From Planotetraspora kaengkrachanensis (lineage in GTDB: Bacteria; Actinomycetota; Actinomycetes; Streptosporangiales; Streptosporangiaceae), in assembly GCF_016862895.1 (NCBI RefSeq), contig NZ_BONV01000010.1, positions 204,749 to 268,748 on the forward strand: a stretch of 64,000 nt of DNA, in the 5' to 3' direction. Below, one piece after another: positions 16,181-24,655 of this stretch. Position 1 is the first letter of the stretch. Each line of letters opens with the position of its first letter. Made by a program: the position numbers and the translations under genes. The notes under the pieces are model-generated. The model was given only the letters and a program-made list of their open reading frames with translations. It was not told where the DNA came from and did not search any database.

Positions 16181-17446
16181 TCAGCTCTGAAGGTGCGCGG
16201 TGTCGTTGAAGGAGCGCATCACGCAGGGGCCGTCGGCGTAGTAGTCGATCACCGAGAGGCAGGCCAGGTCGAGGTACATCCGGTACAGCGCCTGCGGAGG
16301 GGCGTCGAGGGCCGACCGAACGAGCAGCTTGATCGGCGTCACGTGCGACACCACGAGCACGGTCCTGCCCTGGTGCGCCTCGATGATCCTCGCCCTGGCC
16401 CGCTCGACCCGGAGGGCGGTCGTGGCGAAGCTCTCGCCGCCCGGTGGAGCCACCTCGGGGTCGGCCAGCCAGGCCGCAAGCTCTCGCGGCCACCGCTTCT
16501 GGATCTCGGCGAACGTGTGCCCCTCCCACGCGCCGAAGTCCGTCTCGCGGAGGTCCTCCTCCACCGACACGGCCACACCCGTACGCGCGGCCACGGCCTC
16601 GGCGGTCTGCCTGGCACGCGTCAGGGGTGAGCTGACGATCGCATCGATCTCGTACGGCTTGCGCGACAGCCGGGAGGCGACGGCTTCGGCCTGGGCCAGG
16701 CCGACATCGGTGAGAGACGGGTCGCCGAGACCGGAGAAGCGCTTGTCCACCGACAGCCGGGTCTCGCCGTGCCGCAGGAGGATCAGCGAAGTGGGCCGGA
16801 GGGACGGCCGCGCCATCCATCCGGTGCCGCCGCTCTCCGAGGACTCGGAGGACGCGACGGTCTCGGATGGCTCGACGCGCGTCGTCACGGAGGTGCCGGC
16901 GGAACCCGTGGAGAATCCTGCCGCGGAATCCGCGGCGGCATCCGTGACCGAGCCGGTGCCTGAGCCGGTGATCAAGCCGGTGACCGACTTCGTGGCCGAA
17001 CCCGTGGCCGGGAGGGTCTTGGCCTGCCACTTCTCACCTCGCGCCGCGGCGTCCATCGCCTCGTTGGCGAGCCGGTCAGCGTGGGTGTTCTTCTCTCTCG
17101 GGATCCACGTCCACGTCACCCGGAACCGCCGCGCGAGCGCGGCGGCCTCCAGCGCGAGCGGCCGCAGTCCTTCGTGCTTGACCTTCCACCGGCCGGCCAT
17201 CTGCTCAATGACCAGCTTGGAGTCCATCCGCACCGTGACGGCGGAGCCTTCGGCCCCGAGAGCGACCAGCGCCTCAAGCCCGGCGATCAGCCCGCGGTAT
17301 TCGGCGACGTTGTTCGTCGCGTGCCCGATGGACTCGGCGGCCTCGGCGACGACCTGCCCGTCGGCGTCCTTCACCACGGCGCCGTATCCCGCGGGGCCGG
17401 GGTTGCCCCGCGACCCGCCGTCGGCCTCGACGGCGAACGAGCTCAC
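16181..17446 (-). CDS. Bifunctional RNase HI / histidine acid phosphatase
   Basis: 421 residues from GTG 17446, which overlaps the preceding stop (GTGA). The N-terminal RNase HI domain (about 1-135) has the DEDD set: AVEADGGSRGNPGPAGYGAV, NNVAEYRGLI, VRMDSKLVIEQM and HADRLANEAMD. A Thr/Ser/Gly/Ala linker of roughly 85 residues follows, with repeats such as TGSGTGSVTDAAADSAAG. Then comes a histidine phosphatase domain: ILLRHGETRLS (catalytic His) and VLVVSHVTPIKLL. The order equals M. tuberculosis Rv2228c. The RNase H part cuts RNA in RNA-DNA hybrids; the phosphatase part in related proteins acts on cobalamin or other phosphates. Third gene of the Nif3 operon. Confidence 0.93.
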   Translation of the reverse strand: MSSFAVEADGGSRGNPGPAGYGAVVKDADGQVVAEAAESIGHATNNVAEYRGLIAGLEALVALGAEGSAVTVRMDSKLVIEQMAGRWKVKHEGLRPLALEAAALARRFRVTWTWIPREKNTHADRLANEAMDAAARGEKWQAKTLPATGSATKSVTGLITGSGTGSVTDAAADSAAGFSTGSAGTSVTTRVEPSETVASSESSESGGTGWMARPSLRPTSLILLRHGETRLSVDKRFSGLGDPSLTDVGLAQAEAVASRLSRKPYEIDAIVSSPLTRARQTAEAVAARTGVAVSVEEDLRETDFGAWEGHTFAEIQKRWPRELAAWLADPEVAPPGGESFATTALRVERARARIIEAHQGRTVLVVSHVTPIKLLVRSALDAPPQALYRMYLDLACLSVIDYYADGPCVMRSFNDTAHLQS

Positions 17447-18183
17447 AGCCCGGACTCGGGGGTTCGGACCAGGATCCGGCGGCATTCCTCGCAGCGGACC
17501 ACCTCGTCCGCGGCGGCGGCCCGGATCCGGTTGAGATCGGCGATCGACAGGCTGGTGCGGCACCCGAGGCACCGGCCGCCCTGCAGCATCGCGGCTCCGG
17601 TGCCGGACTGGTCGCGCAGCTTCTCGTAGAGGCCGAGCACGTCCGCCGGGATGTCGTCGGTGATCCCGGATCGCTTGCCCTGCAGTTCGGCGGTCTCCTT
17701 GTCGAACTCCGCGAACGCGGCGTCGCGCCGGTCCCCCGAGGCGGCGAGCGCGGCCGTCACCTCGTCCCGCTCGGACTTGAGCGAGGAGACCTGGGTGTCG
17801 ACGGCCTCGCGGCGCTCCATGATCTCCAGCACGACCTCCTCCAGGTCGCCCTGGCGGCGGTGGAGCGAGGTGATCTCGGACTGGAGGCTCGCCAGGTCCT
17901 TGGGCGAGGACACCTGGCCGGAGTCGAGCCGCTTTTGGTCACGCTCGGCCCGGATGCGCACGGCGTCCACGTCGGACTCGGCCTTGGCCTGGTCGCGCGA
18001 CAGGTCACCGGCCTCGGTCTCGGCGGCGATCACCTGGGTGGCGAGCTGAGCGAGCCTCTTCGACGTCTCTTCGATCTCGGCGAGTTCGGGCAGGGTGCGA
18101 CGGCGATGCCTCAGCCGGTCGAGCCCCGCATCCAGCTCGGAAAGATCGAGCAGACGCCTCTGTGCTTCGGGTGCGGCCTTCAT
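17443..18183 (-). CDS. C4-type zinc-ribbon protein with long coiled-coil hairpin
   Basis: 246 residues, counted from ATG 18183, which overlaps the Nif3 stop as ATGA. Residues about 10-180 form two long antiparallel coiled coils (LDLSELDAGLDRLRHRRRTL onwards, rich in Glu, Arg, Leu). The C-terminal zinc ribbon has GGRCLGCRTSLS and VVRCEECRRIL. It is the counterpart of M. tuberculosis Rv2229c. The family is thought to bind nucleic acid or act in protein complexes, but no definite role is established. It overlaps both neighbours by four bases, so all three proteins are made together. Confidence 0.9.
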   Translation of the reverse strand: MKAAPEAQRRLLDLSELDAGLDRLRHRRRTLPELAEIEETSKRLAQLATQVIAAETEAGDLSRDQAKAESDVDAVRIRAERDQKRLDSGQVSSPKDLASLQSEITSLHRRQGDLEEVVLEIMERREAVDTQVSSLKSERDEVTAALAASGDRRDAAFAEFDKETAELQGKRSGITDDIPADVLGLYEKLRDQSGTGAAMLQGGRCLGCRTSLSIADLNRIRAAAADEVVRCEECRRILVRTPESGL

Positions 18184-19016
18184 CCCCATCCTCGATCCAG
18201 GTCTGTGGTCGTCCATACATCCGTGACGACGCGGGAGATACGCGCCTCAACATTAATGCCCCTGGCCGCCATCGCCGACGTCAGATGTGCGGCGGCGTCG
18301 GCGAGCCAGGGCCATTCCGTGGCCCAGTGGGAGGCGTCGATGAGCGCGGGCCGGTCGCCCGCCTCCATGTGCTCGCTGGCCGGGTGGTGGCGCAGGTCCG
18401 CGGTCAGGAACACGTCCACGCCGGCGGCCCGGGCCGCTGCGAGCAGCGAATCCCCCGCTCCCCCGCTCACGGCGACGGTCTCGACCATACGCTCCGGGTC
18501 GCCCGCCACACGCAGTGCCGTACGGGGAAGACCGGCCGCGGCGAGTTCGGCGAACCGTCCGAGCGGCATGGGCGCGGGCAGCCGGCCGATCCGGCCGAGC
18601 CCGCGGCGCGGGTCGTCGGCCGACGGCTGCAGTGGCCGCAGCTCGGAGCTCAGCCCGACGGCCCGGGCGAGCGCGTCGGAGACTCCGGGGTCGGCGACGT
18701 CGGCGTTGGTGTGGGCGGTGTAGAGCGCGACGTCGTTCCTGATCAGCCGGTGGACCACCCGGCCCTTGAACGTGGTCGCCGCGACGCTCGTGGTGCCCCG
18801 GAGATAGAGCGGGTGGTGCGTGACGATCAGGTCGGCGCCCCATTCCAGCGCCTCGTCGACGACCACCGCGACCGGGTCCACCGCGAACAGGACCTTCCGT
18901 ACCGGCAGCGCGGGATCGCCGCAGACGAGCCCCACCGCGTCCCAGGTCTCGGCCCAGGCGGGGTCGTATCGCGCCTCGAGTTCGGCGACGACCTCGGCGA
19001 GAGAGCAGGTTGACAT
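18180..19016 (-). CDS. Nif3-like dinuclear metal centre protein (GTP cyclohydrolase I type 2 homologue)
   Basis: 278 residues. Metal ligands of the Nif3 fold are visible: THHPLYLRG (two His), YTAHTNADVADPG (Asp) and near the C-terminus DASHWATEWPWL (His and Glu). The protein usually forms a hexameric toroid; the exact reaction is debated. It heads a three-gene overlapping operon with the zinc-ribbon and RNase H/phosphatase genes, the same order as Rv2230c-Rv2228c. The start at 19016 faces the dipeptidase operon with 73 bases between. Confidence 0.93.
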   Translation of the reverse strand: MSTCSLAEVVAELEARYDPAWAETWDAVGLVCGDPALPVRKVLFAVDPVAVVVDEALEWGADLIVTHHPLYLRGTTSVAATTFKGRVVHRLIRNDVALYTAHTNADVADPGVSDALARAVGLSSELRPLQPSADDPRRGLGRIGRLPAPMPLGRFAELAAAGLPRTALRVAGDPERMVETVAVSGGAGDSLLAAARAAGVDVFLTADLRHHPASEHMEAGDRPALIDASHWATEWPWLADAAAHLTSAMAARGINVEARISRVVTDVWTTTDLDRGWG

Positions 19017-19089
19017 CCGCGCAGACTATCGAGAACGGCAAACCGAGGTAACGTCCATGTGACACCAGGCTGCAAGGGAGGACCCCGAC

Positions 19090-20139
19090 GTGCCCGTTGA
19101 CCAGCAGGACATCCACAGGGACGCGGTCGTCGCAGACACGCACAACGATCTCCTGATGGCGGTGTCCGCGCGCCCGCCGAAGAAATGGGCCTCCTTCTTC
19201 CGCGATCAGTGGTTGCCCCAGCTGGTCGAGGGCGGCGTCGACGTCCAGGTCCTCCCGGTGTTCATCGACGACGCGTACCGCCCGGAGGGGGCGCTGCGCC
19301 AGACGCTCCGCATGATCGAATGCGCCCACGTGCTGGCCGAGGGCAACCCCGACGCGGTGCGCCTGTGCCGCGACGGCGCCGAGATCGACCAGGCGCTCGC
19401 CCTCGGGAAGATCGCCCTGGTGCTCGCCATGGAGAGCATGCCCGGCGTCGACGCGAGCGTGGAGCTCGTCTCGACGATGCACCGGCTCGGCGTACGCGTC
19501 GCCTCCATCGCCCACTGGGGCCGTACGGCTCTCGCGGACGGGAGCGGGCAGGACGGCACCGGATCACGGCTGACCAGTCACGGTGTCGAGGCCCTCCAGG
19601 AGATGGAACGCCTCGGCATGATCTTCGACGTGTCCCACCTGGGCGCCTCCGGGGTCGGGCACGTCCTCGAGCTCGCGACCCGGCCGGTGATCGCCACCCA
19701 TTCCTCGGCACGCGCGCTGCGCGACCATCACCGCAACCTGACCGACGACCAACTCCGGGCGATCGCCGCCGGCGGCGGTGTGATCTGCGTGAACTTCCTG
19801 GCGGCCTTCCTGACCATGGACGCCCGCGCGGCCACGGTCGACCACCTGGTCGACCACATCGAGCACATCGCGGGCGTCGCCGGCATCGACCACATCGGCC
19901 TCGGGCCCGATTTCATGAGAGAGGTCCATGTCGACCTCACCCCGCCGTGCTGCGAGGGCTTCAGCTACAGCGAGATCGACGCGACGGCGGCCATTCCCGG
20001 CCTCGAGGGGCCCCGCGGGCTGCCGTTGGTGACCGAGGCCCTCCTCAAGCACGGCTTCTCCGACGACGAGATCGTCAAGATCGTCGGCGGCAACGTGGTC
20101 CGCCTGTTCCGCGCCGAGCTGGGGCAGGGACGCGCGTGA
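19090..20139 (+). CDS. Membrane (renal) dipeptidase family, peptidase M19
   Basis: 349 residues, zinc enzyme that cleaves dipeptides, often with a D-residue at the C-terminal side. Ligands are visible: ADTHNDLL (His18, Asp20), VLAMES (Glu115, bridging), IATHSS (His204), and DHHRNLTDDQL (His213/214 region). HIGLGPDF supplies the late Asp. No signal peptide, so cytoplasmic. It begins with GTG at 19090 and ends in a GTGA overlap with the M20 hydrolase, first in a four-gene operon ending with a racemase. It would supply free D- and L-amino acids to the following enzymes (inference). Confidence 0.92.
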   Translation: MPVDQQDIHRDAVVADTHNDLLMAVSARPPKKWASFFRDQWLPQLVEGGVDVQVLPVFIDDAYRPEGALRQTLRMIECAHVLAEGNPDAVRLCRDGAEIDQALALGKIALVLAMESMPGVDASVELVSTMHRLGVRVASIAHWGRTALADGSGQDGTGSRLTSHGVEALQEMERLGMIFDVSHLGASGVGHVLELATRPVIATHSSARALRDHHRNLTDDQLRAIAAGGGVICVNFLAAFLTMDARAATVDHLVDHIEHIAGVAGIDHIGLGPDFMREVHVDLTPPCCEGFSYSEIDATAAIPGLEGPRGLPLVTEALLKHGFSDDEIVKIVGGNVVRLFRAELGQGRA

Positions 20140-21254
20140 ACCTCGACGGCATGCTGGCCGACCTCGAAGAGCTCGTCGTCTGCGAGTCGTACTCGAGCGA
20201 CCACGACGCGGTCGCGCGCAGCGCGGAGGTGGTCGCCGCGATGGGGACCCGGATGCTCCAGGCGAAGCCCGAGACGGTGGTGATCGGCGGGGTCACCCAC
20301 CTGCGCTGGACGTTCGGCACACCCCGGGTGCTGCTGCTCGGCCATCACGACACGGTTTGGCCGATCGGCTCGCTGCGCGAACATCCCTGGTCGGTCTCCG
20401 GCGGCATCGCCAGGGGGCCGGGGGTCTTCGACATGAAGGCTGGGCTGGTGCAGCTCTTCCACGCGCTGGCCTCGCTGCCGTCGCCGGACGGGGTCGCCGT
20501 GCTCGTCGTGGGCGACGAGGAACTCGGCTCCCCCACGTCCCGCCCGCTGATCGAGGAGGGCGCGGCGGCCTGCGAGGCGGCGTTCGTCCTGGAGGCCAGC
20601 GCCGACGGCGGAGCGCTGAAGACGGCGCGCAAGGGCGTCTCCCGGTACGAGCTCGTCGTCCACGGCCGGGCGGCCCACGCCGGCCTGGAGCCCGAGCTGG
20701 GCGCCAACGCCGGAGTCGAGCTGGCCCACCAGGTCCTCGCGATCGCCGGCATCGCCGACGTCGTCGATTCTTCCTCGCGGGCCGGCCTCGTCTCGGTCAC
20801 GCCGACGCTGATGTCCGCAGGGACCAGCGCGAACACGGTTCCCGCAATCGGCAGGGTCGCCATCGACGTCCGCGTTCCCGACGCCCGTGCGCAGGCCCGG
20901 GTGGACGAGCTGATGCGCGCCCTCACGCCCAGGACCCCGGGCACCCGGCTGGAGCTCGTCGGCGGCCCGAACCGCCCGCCGCTCGACGCGTCCGCGTCCG
21001 CTGAGCTCTTCGAGGTCGCGGGACGGATCGCCGGCGACCTCGGCATGGGAGCCCTCGACGGCGTCTCGGTGGGCGGCGGCTCCGACGGCAACTTCACCGC
21101 AGGGGTCGGCTGTCCCACGCTCGACGGGCTCGGCGCCGTGGGCGGGGGCGCCCACGCGCCAGGGGAGCACGTCGTCGTCGCGGAGATGCCCGTCCGGGCT
21201 CGCCTGGTCGCGGCGCTGACCTCCCATGTGCTCGCCGGCGAGCGTGCCCGGTGA
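20136..21254 (+). CDS. M20-family metallo-hydrolase (N-acyl-amino-acid hydrolase / carboxypeptidase G2-like)
   Basis: 372 residues from GTG 20136, overlapping the dipeptidase stop (GTGA). Metal-site motifs: LLLGHHDTVWP (His70, Asp72), GPGVFDMKAG (bridging Asp), GDEELGS (catalytic Glu and ligand Glu), and GGGAHAPGEH (late His). The dimerisation domain runs from about residue 170 to 280. Together with a racemase and a GNAT in one operon, the best-fitting reaction is removal of the succinyl or other acyl group from an N-acyl-L-amino acid. Carboxypeptidase action is the alternative. Confidence 0.9.
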   Translation: MNLDGMLADLEELVVCESYSSDHDAVARSAEVVAAMGTRMLQAKPETVVIGGVTHLRWTFGTPRVLLLGHHDTVWPIGSLREHPWSVSGGIARGPGVFDMKAGLVQLFHALASLPSPDGVAVLVVGDEELGSPTSRPLIEEGAAACEAAFVLEASADGGALKTARKGVSRYELVVHGRAAHAGLEPELGANAGVELAHQVLAIAGIADVVDSSSRAGLVSVTPTLMSAGTSANTVPAIGRVAIDVRVPDARAQARVDELMRALTPRTPGTRLELVGGPNRPPLDASASAELFEVAGRIAGDLGMGALDGVSVGGGSDGNFTAGVGCPTLDGLGAVGGGAHAPGEHVVVAEMPVRARLVAALTSHVLAGERAR

Positions 21255-22060
21255 GCGCCGCGGGGCGGCAGGCCGCCGACGCCGCGATCAGGAGCGGCGT
21301 ACGGCTCCGCGAGCTGCATGACATCCCCTCGTTCGTACAGGTGGCCAGGCTGTTCGACGACATCTGGCACCCCGATCCCACCGACCCGCCCATCACCGTC
21401 GAGATGATGCGGGCGCTGTCCCACGCGGGGAACTACGTCGCCGGCGCCTACGACGGCACGGCTCTCGTGGGCGCGTCGGCCGGATTCTTCGCCGCTCCCG
21501 TCGGCACGGTGCTGCACTCCCACGTCACCGGCGCGGTCAGGCGGGGCGCCGGGTTCGCCCTGAAGCTCCACCAGCGCGCCTGGGCGCTCGACCGGGGAAT
21601 CGGCGTCATCACCTGGACCTACGATCCGCTGGTACGGCGCAACGCCTATTTCAACCTGGCCAAGCTCGGGGCCCGCCCCAGTGAGTACCTGCCGGAGTTC
21701 TACGGGTCCATGACCGACGCGGTCAACGCGGGCGACGAGTCCGACCGGCTGCTCGCCGTCTGGCGGCTCACCGATCCGCACGTCGTGGAGGCCTGCGATG
21801 GCAGGCCGTACCGGCCGGAGGTCCCGGCGGACGCGGTCGCCGGCGTCGCGTCGCACGAGGGGCGTCCGGTGGTCGGGCCGACGGACGCGCGTGTCGTGCT
21901 CGTCGCGCTCCCCGAGGACATCGAGGCTCTCCGCCAGCGTGATCCCGGGCTCGCCAAGGCGTGGCGGCACGCCGTACGAGAGGTGCTGGGCGGGATGATG
22001 GCCCAGGGCGCCCGGGTGACGGGCCTGGCCGACGGCTGCTACGTGGTGGAGCGCACATGA
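21251..22060 (+). CDS. GNAT-like acyltransferase (COG3375 type), probable D-amino-acid N-acyltransferase
   Basis: 269 residues from GTG 21251, overlapping the M20 stop (GTGA). The GNAT core is in the N-terminal two-thirds: VRLRELHDIPSFVQVARLFD, GAYDGTALVGASAGFF, the strand LHSHVTGAVRRGAGFALKLHQRAW (acyl-CoA loop) and WTYDPLVRRNAYFNLAKLGA. This is the larger type of GNAT that travels with menC/NSAR-like genes. In Geobacillus kaustophilus a GNAT beside N-succinylamino-acid racemase adds succinyl to D-amino acids; I infer the same role here. The donor acyl-CoA is not proven. Confidence 0.8.
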   Translation: MSAAGRQAADAAIRSGVRLRELHDIPSFVQVARLFDDIWHPDPTDPPITVEMMRALSHAGNYVAGAYDGTALVGASAGFFAAPVGTVLHSHVTGAVRRGAGFALKLHQRAWALDRGIGVITWTYDPLVRRNAYFNLAKLGARPSEYLPEFYGSMTDAVNAGDESDRLLAVWRLTDPHVVEACDGRPYRPEVPADAVAGVASHEGRPVVGPTDARVVLVALPEDIEALRQRDPGLAKAWRHAVREVLGGMMAQGARVTGLADGCYVVERT

Positions 22061-23160
22061 AGATCACAGGAGTCGAGCTGCGGCGGATCTCGATGCCGCT
22101 GGTCGCGCCGTTCCGCACGTCGTTCGGGACCGAGCACTCCCGCGACGTGCTGCTGGTGCGGGTGGTGACGCCCGAGGCGGAGGGCTGGGCCGAGTGCGTC
22201 GCCATGGGTGAGCCGCTGTACTCGCCCGAGTACGTCGACGGGGCTGCCGACGTGATGCGCCGTTTCATGGTCCCGGCGCTCACGGCGCTGCACCACGTCG
22301 ACGCGTACGGCGTGGGCCAGGCGCTGGAGCCCCTGAAGGGGCACCGGATGGCGAAGGCCGCTCTGGAGACGGCCGTGCTGGACGCCCAGCTGCGGGCCTC
22401 CGGGGAGTCGTTCGCGCGCTTCCTCGGGGCGTCGAGGGACGCCGTGCCCTGCGGCGTCTCTGTTGGGATCATGAATTCGATCCCGCAACTGCTCGACACG
22501 GTCGACGGCTACATCGCCGAGGGGTACGTCCGGATCAAGCTCAAGATCGAGCCGGGCTGGGACGTCGAGCCGGTCCGCGCCGTCAGGGAGCGCTTCGGGG
22601 ACGTGCTGCTCCAGGTGGACGCCAACGCCGCCTACACGCTGACCGATTCCGCCCATCTCGCCAAGCTCGACGCGTTCGGCCTGCTGCTGATCGAGCAACC
22701 GCTGGCAGACGACGACCTCGTGCAGCACGCCGAGCTGGCCCGGCGGCTGCGGACGCCGGTGTGCCTCGACGAGTCGATCGAGTCCGCTGCCCACGCCGCC
22801 GCGGCGATCTCGCTCAAGGCCTGCTCGGTGATCAACATCAAGCCGGGACGGGTCGGCGGTTATCTGGAGGCCCGGCGCATCCACGACCTGTGCCGGGCGA
22901 ACGGCGTCGCCGTCTGGTGCGGCGGCATGCTGGAGACCGGAATCGGCCGCGCCGCCAACGTCGCCCTCGCCGCGCTTCCGGGGTTCACGCTGCCGGGTGA
23001 CACGTCGGCGTCGCGCAGATACTTCGCGAGAGACGTCACGGCGCCGTTCGAACTGCGCGACGGGCACCTCGACGTGCCCACCGGCCCGGGGATCGGCGTG
23101 GACCCCGATCCGGCCGTGCTCGACGAGGTGACGACCTCCGTGGAATGGCTCGCAGGCTAG
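22057..23160 (+). CDS. N-acylamino-acid racemase / o-succinylbenzoate synthase-like enolase-superfamily enzyme
   Basis: 367 residues from ATG 22057 (ATGA overlap). All catalytic positions of the MenC/NSAR group are present: IKLKI (Lys161 and Lys163), VDANAAY (Asp188), IEQPLA (Glu213), CLDESIE (Asp238), and INIKPGRVGG (Lys262). These Lys acids/bases and the three Mg ligands serve both OSBS and N-succinylamino-acid racemase activity. No other menaquinone gene is nearby, while a GNAT and an M20 hydrolase overlap it, so racemisation of N-acyl amino acids is the likelier job. The name menC would be misleading here. Confidence 0.88.
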   Translation: MKITGVELRRISMPLVAPFRTSFGTEHSRDVLLVRVVTPEAEGWAECVAMGEPLYSPEYVDGAADVMRRFMVPALTALHHVDAYGVGQALEPLKGHRMAKAALETAVLDAQLRASGESFARFLGASRDAVPCGVSVGIMNSIPQLLDTVDGYIAEGYVRIKLKIEPGWDVEPVRAVRERFGDVLLQVDANAAYTLTDSAHLAKLDAFGLLLIEQPLADDDLVQHAELARRLRTPVCLDESIESAAHAAAAISLKACSVINIKPGRVGGYLEARRIHDLCRANGVAVWCGGMLETGIGRAANVALAALPGFTLPGDTSASRRYFARDVTAPFELRDGHLDVPTGPGIGVDPDPAVLDEVTTSVEWLAG

Positions 23161-23197
23161 CGATACCCTAAAGGTGGTTTGCCCGCTTTTAGTATCG
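23161..23197 (+). terminator. Imperfect inverted repeat after the racemase stop codon
   Basis: CGATAC...TAAA pairs with TTTTAGTATCG across a 2-base bulge and a loop of about 14 bases. It starts immediately at the TAG of the racemase gene and precedes the histidine kinase, so it may end the operon or be an operator for the kinase gene. Confidence 0.35.
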
Positions 23198-23258
23198 AAT
23201 CTCCCTTAATTGGCGACAGGTCGGCCAAGTGTGGTCATCTGATCACCGGGGGGATCTG

Positions 23259-24608
23259 GTGGACTTGTGGCACGGATGGTCGGTTAGGACGCGCCTGGCG
23301 GTGATCGCGAGCGCCGTCATGCTGCTCGTCTGCGCTGCCGCCGGGGCCTTCGTCCTGATCTCGGTCCGTGGCACCGCGGAGAAGTACAAGACCGAAGAGG
23401 TCGTCTCGACGGCCGTCCGGGTCAGCTACCTCATCAAGCGCGAGCGGCTGCCCCCGGTCATCCTCGACGAGGACGTCTCCGCGGTCCAGGTCGTCAATCC
23501 CACGGGCCAGATCGTGTCCACGAGCTACGACCTGTCCGGCAGGCCGCGGATGGCGGCCTTCCGCCCCAGTGAGTCCAGCGCGCAGGAGAGCAAGGTCATC
23601 TGCCGCTCGCCCGCGTACCCGGACCAGTGCGTGATCGTCGTCGCGCTGCGCGTCCCGCAGTCCGACGGGCAGTGGCTGGCCTACGCCGCCGGCTCCGAGG
23701 TGCCCTGGTACGTCAGCTCCGAACTCCTCATGGCCCTCATCGGCAGTTCCCTGCTGCTGATCGGGCTCACGGCCTTCGGGACGTACCAGACCGTGGGCAG
23801 GGCGCTGTCCCCCGTCGAGGCGATCGCGGACAAGCTCGCCGTGATCACCACCACCGACCTGGGCCAGCGCGTGCCTGTGCCGAAATACCGCGACGAGATC
23901 AGACGGCTAGCGGAAACCGCCAACCAGACACTCGACCGGGCCGAACTCGCCGTCGAACAGCAGCGGCGGTTCGCCTCCGACGCCTCCCACGACCTCCGCA
24001 GCCCGCTGACGGCCATGCGCACCGAGATCGAGGAGGCCCTGCTCCATCCGGAGTCCACCGACTGGCTGGTCACCAGCGACGCCCTGCTCGACAGCCTGGA
24101 CCGGCTGCAGGCCCTCGTCACCGACCTGCTCCAGATCGCGAGGCTGGACGCCGGAGCGGCTCCCAAACTGGAGCACGTCGACCTCGCCGACCTGGCCACC
24201 CGCGAACTCGACCGCCGCCAGCGCAAGGTCGACGTGGCCAGGGAACTGGAGCCGGGGGTGGTCGTCGTCGGCGACAGGCTCCGCCTCGCGCGCCTGCTCA
24301 ACAACCTGCTCGACAACGCCGAACGCCACGCGGCGTCGCTGATCACGGTGCGCGTTCGGCTCGACAGGCAATGGGGGGCCCTGGAGGTCGTCGACGACGG
24401 CGCGGGCATCCCAGCCGACCAGCGGGAGATGGTCTTCGAGCGCTTCACCCGGCTCGACGCGGCCCGCAGCAAGGACGCCGGGGGCACCGGGCTCGGGCTC
24501 TCGATAGCCCGTCAGATCGCGGAGAGCCACCGGGGAACGCTGAAGATCGAGGACAGCTCGGTCGGCGCCAGGTTCGTGTTGCGGCTGCCCATGGCCGGGG
24601 GCGTCTGA
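23259..24608 (+). CDS. Membrane sensor histidine kinase, orphan
   Basis: 449 residues from GTG 23259, chosen because GGGGGGA lies 4 bases before it; a GTG at 23229 in frame has no ribosome site. Order: membrane helix (about 14-36), an external sensor of some 130 residues with one Cys pair (VICRSPAYPDQCV), second helix (about 165-185), HAMP, HisKA with ASDASHDLRSPLTAM (His244), then HATPase_c with NNLLDNAERHA (N box), VDDGAGIP (G1) and GTGLGLSI (G2). No response regulator gene lies beside it. It follows the racemase operon by 98 bases, so a functional link is possible but unproven. Confidence 0.92.
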   Translation: MDLWHGWSVRTRLAVIASAVMLLVCAAAGAFVLISVRGTAEKYKTEEVVSTAVRVSYLIKRERLPPVILDEDVSAVQVVNPTGQIVSTSYDLSGRPRMAAFRPSESSAQESKVICRSPAYPDQCVIVVALRVPQSDGQWLAYAAGSEVPWYVSSELLMALIGSSLLLIGLTAFGTYQTVGRALSPVEAIADKLAVITTTDLGQRVPVPKYRDEIRRLAETANQTLDRAELAVEQQRRFASDASHDLRSPLTAMRTEIEEALLHPESTDWLVTSDALLDSLDRLQALVTDLLQIARLDAGAAPKLEHVDLADLATRELDRRQRKVDVARELEPGVVVVGDRLRLARLLNNLLDNAERHAASLITVRVRLDRQWGALEVVDDGAGIPADQREMVFERFTRLDAARSKDAGGTGLGLSIARQIAESHRGTLKIEDSSVGARFVLRLPMAGGV

Positions 24609-24655
24609 CGCTCACTCGCCGATGGCGACGACGGCTCCGGGCCGTTCACGGTCTG

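Noticed and set aside
22057..23160. menC (menaquinone o-succinylbenzoate synthase) as the name of the racemase
   Set aside because: The active site fits both activities, but the operon has GNAT and M20 genes and no menaquinone gene, so the racemase reading is better supported.
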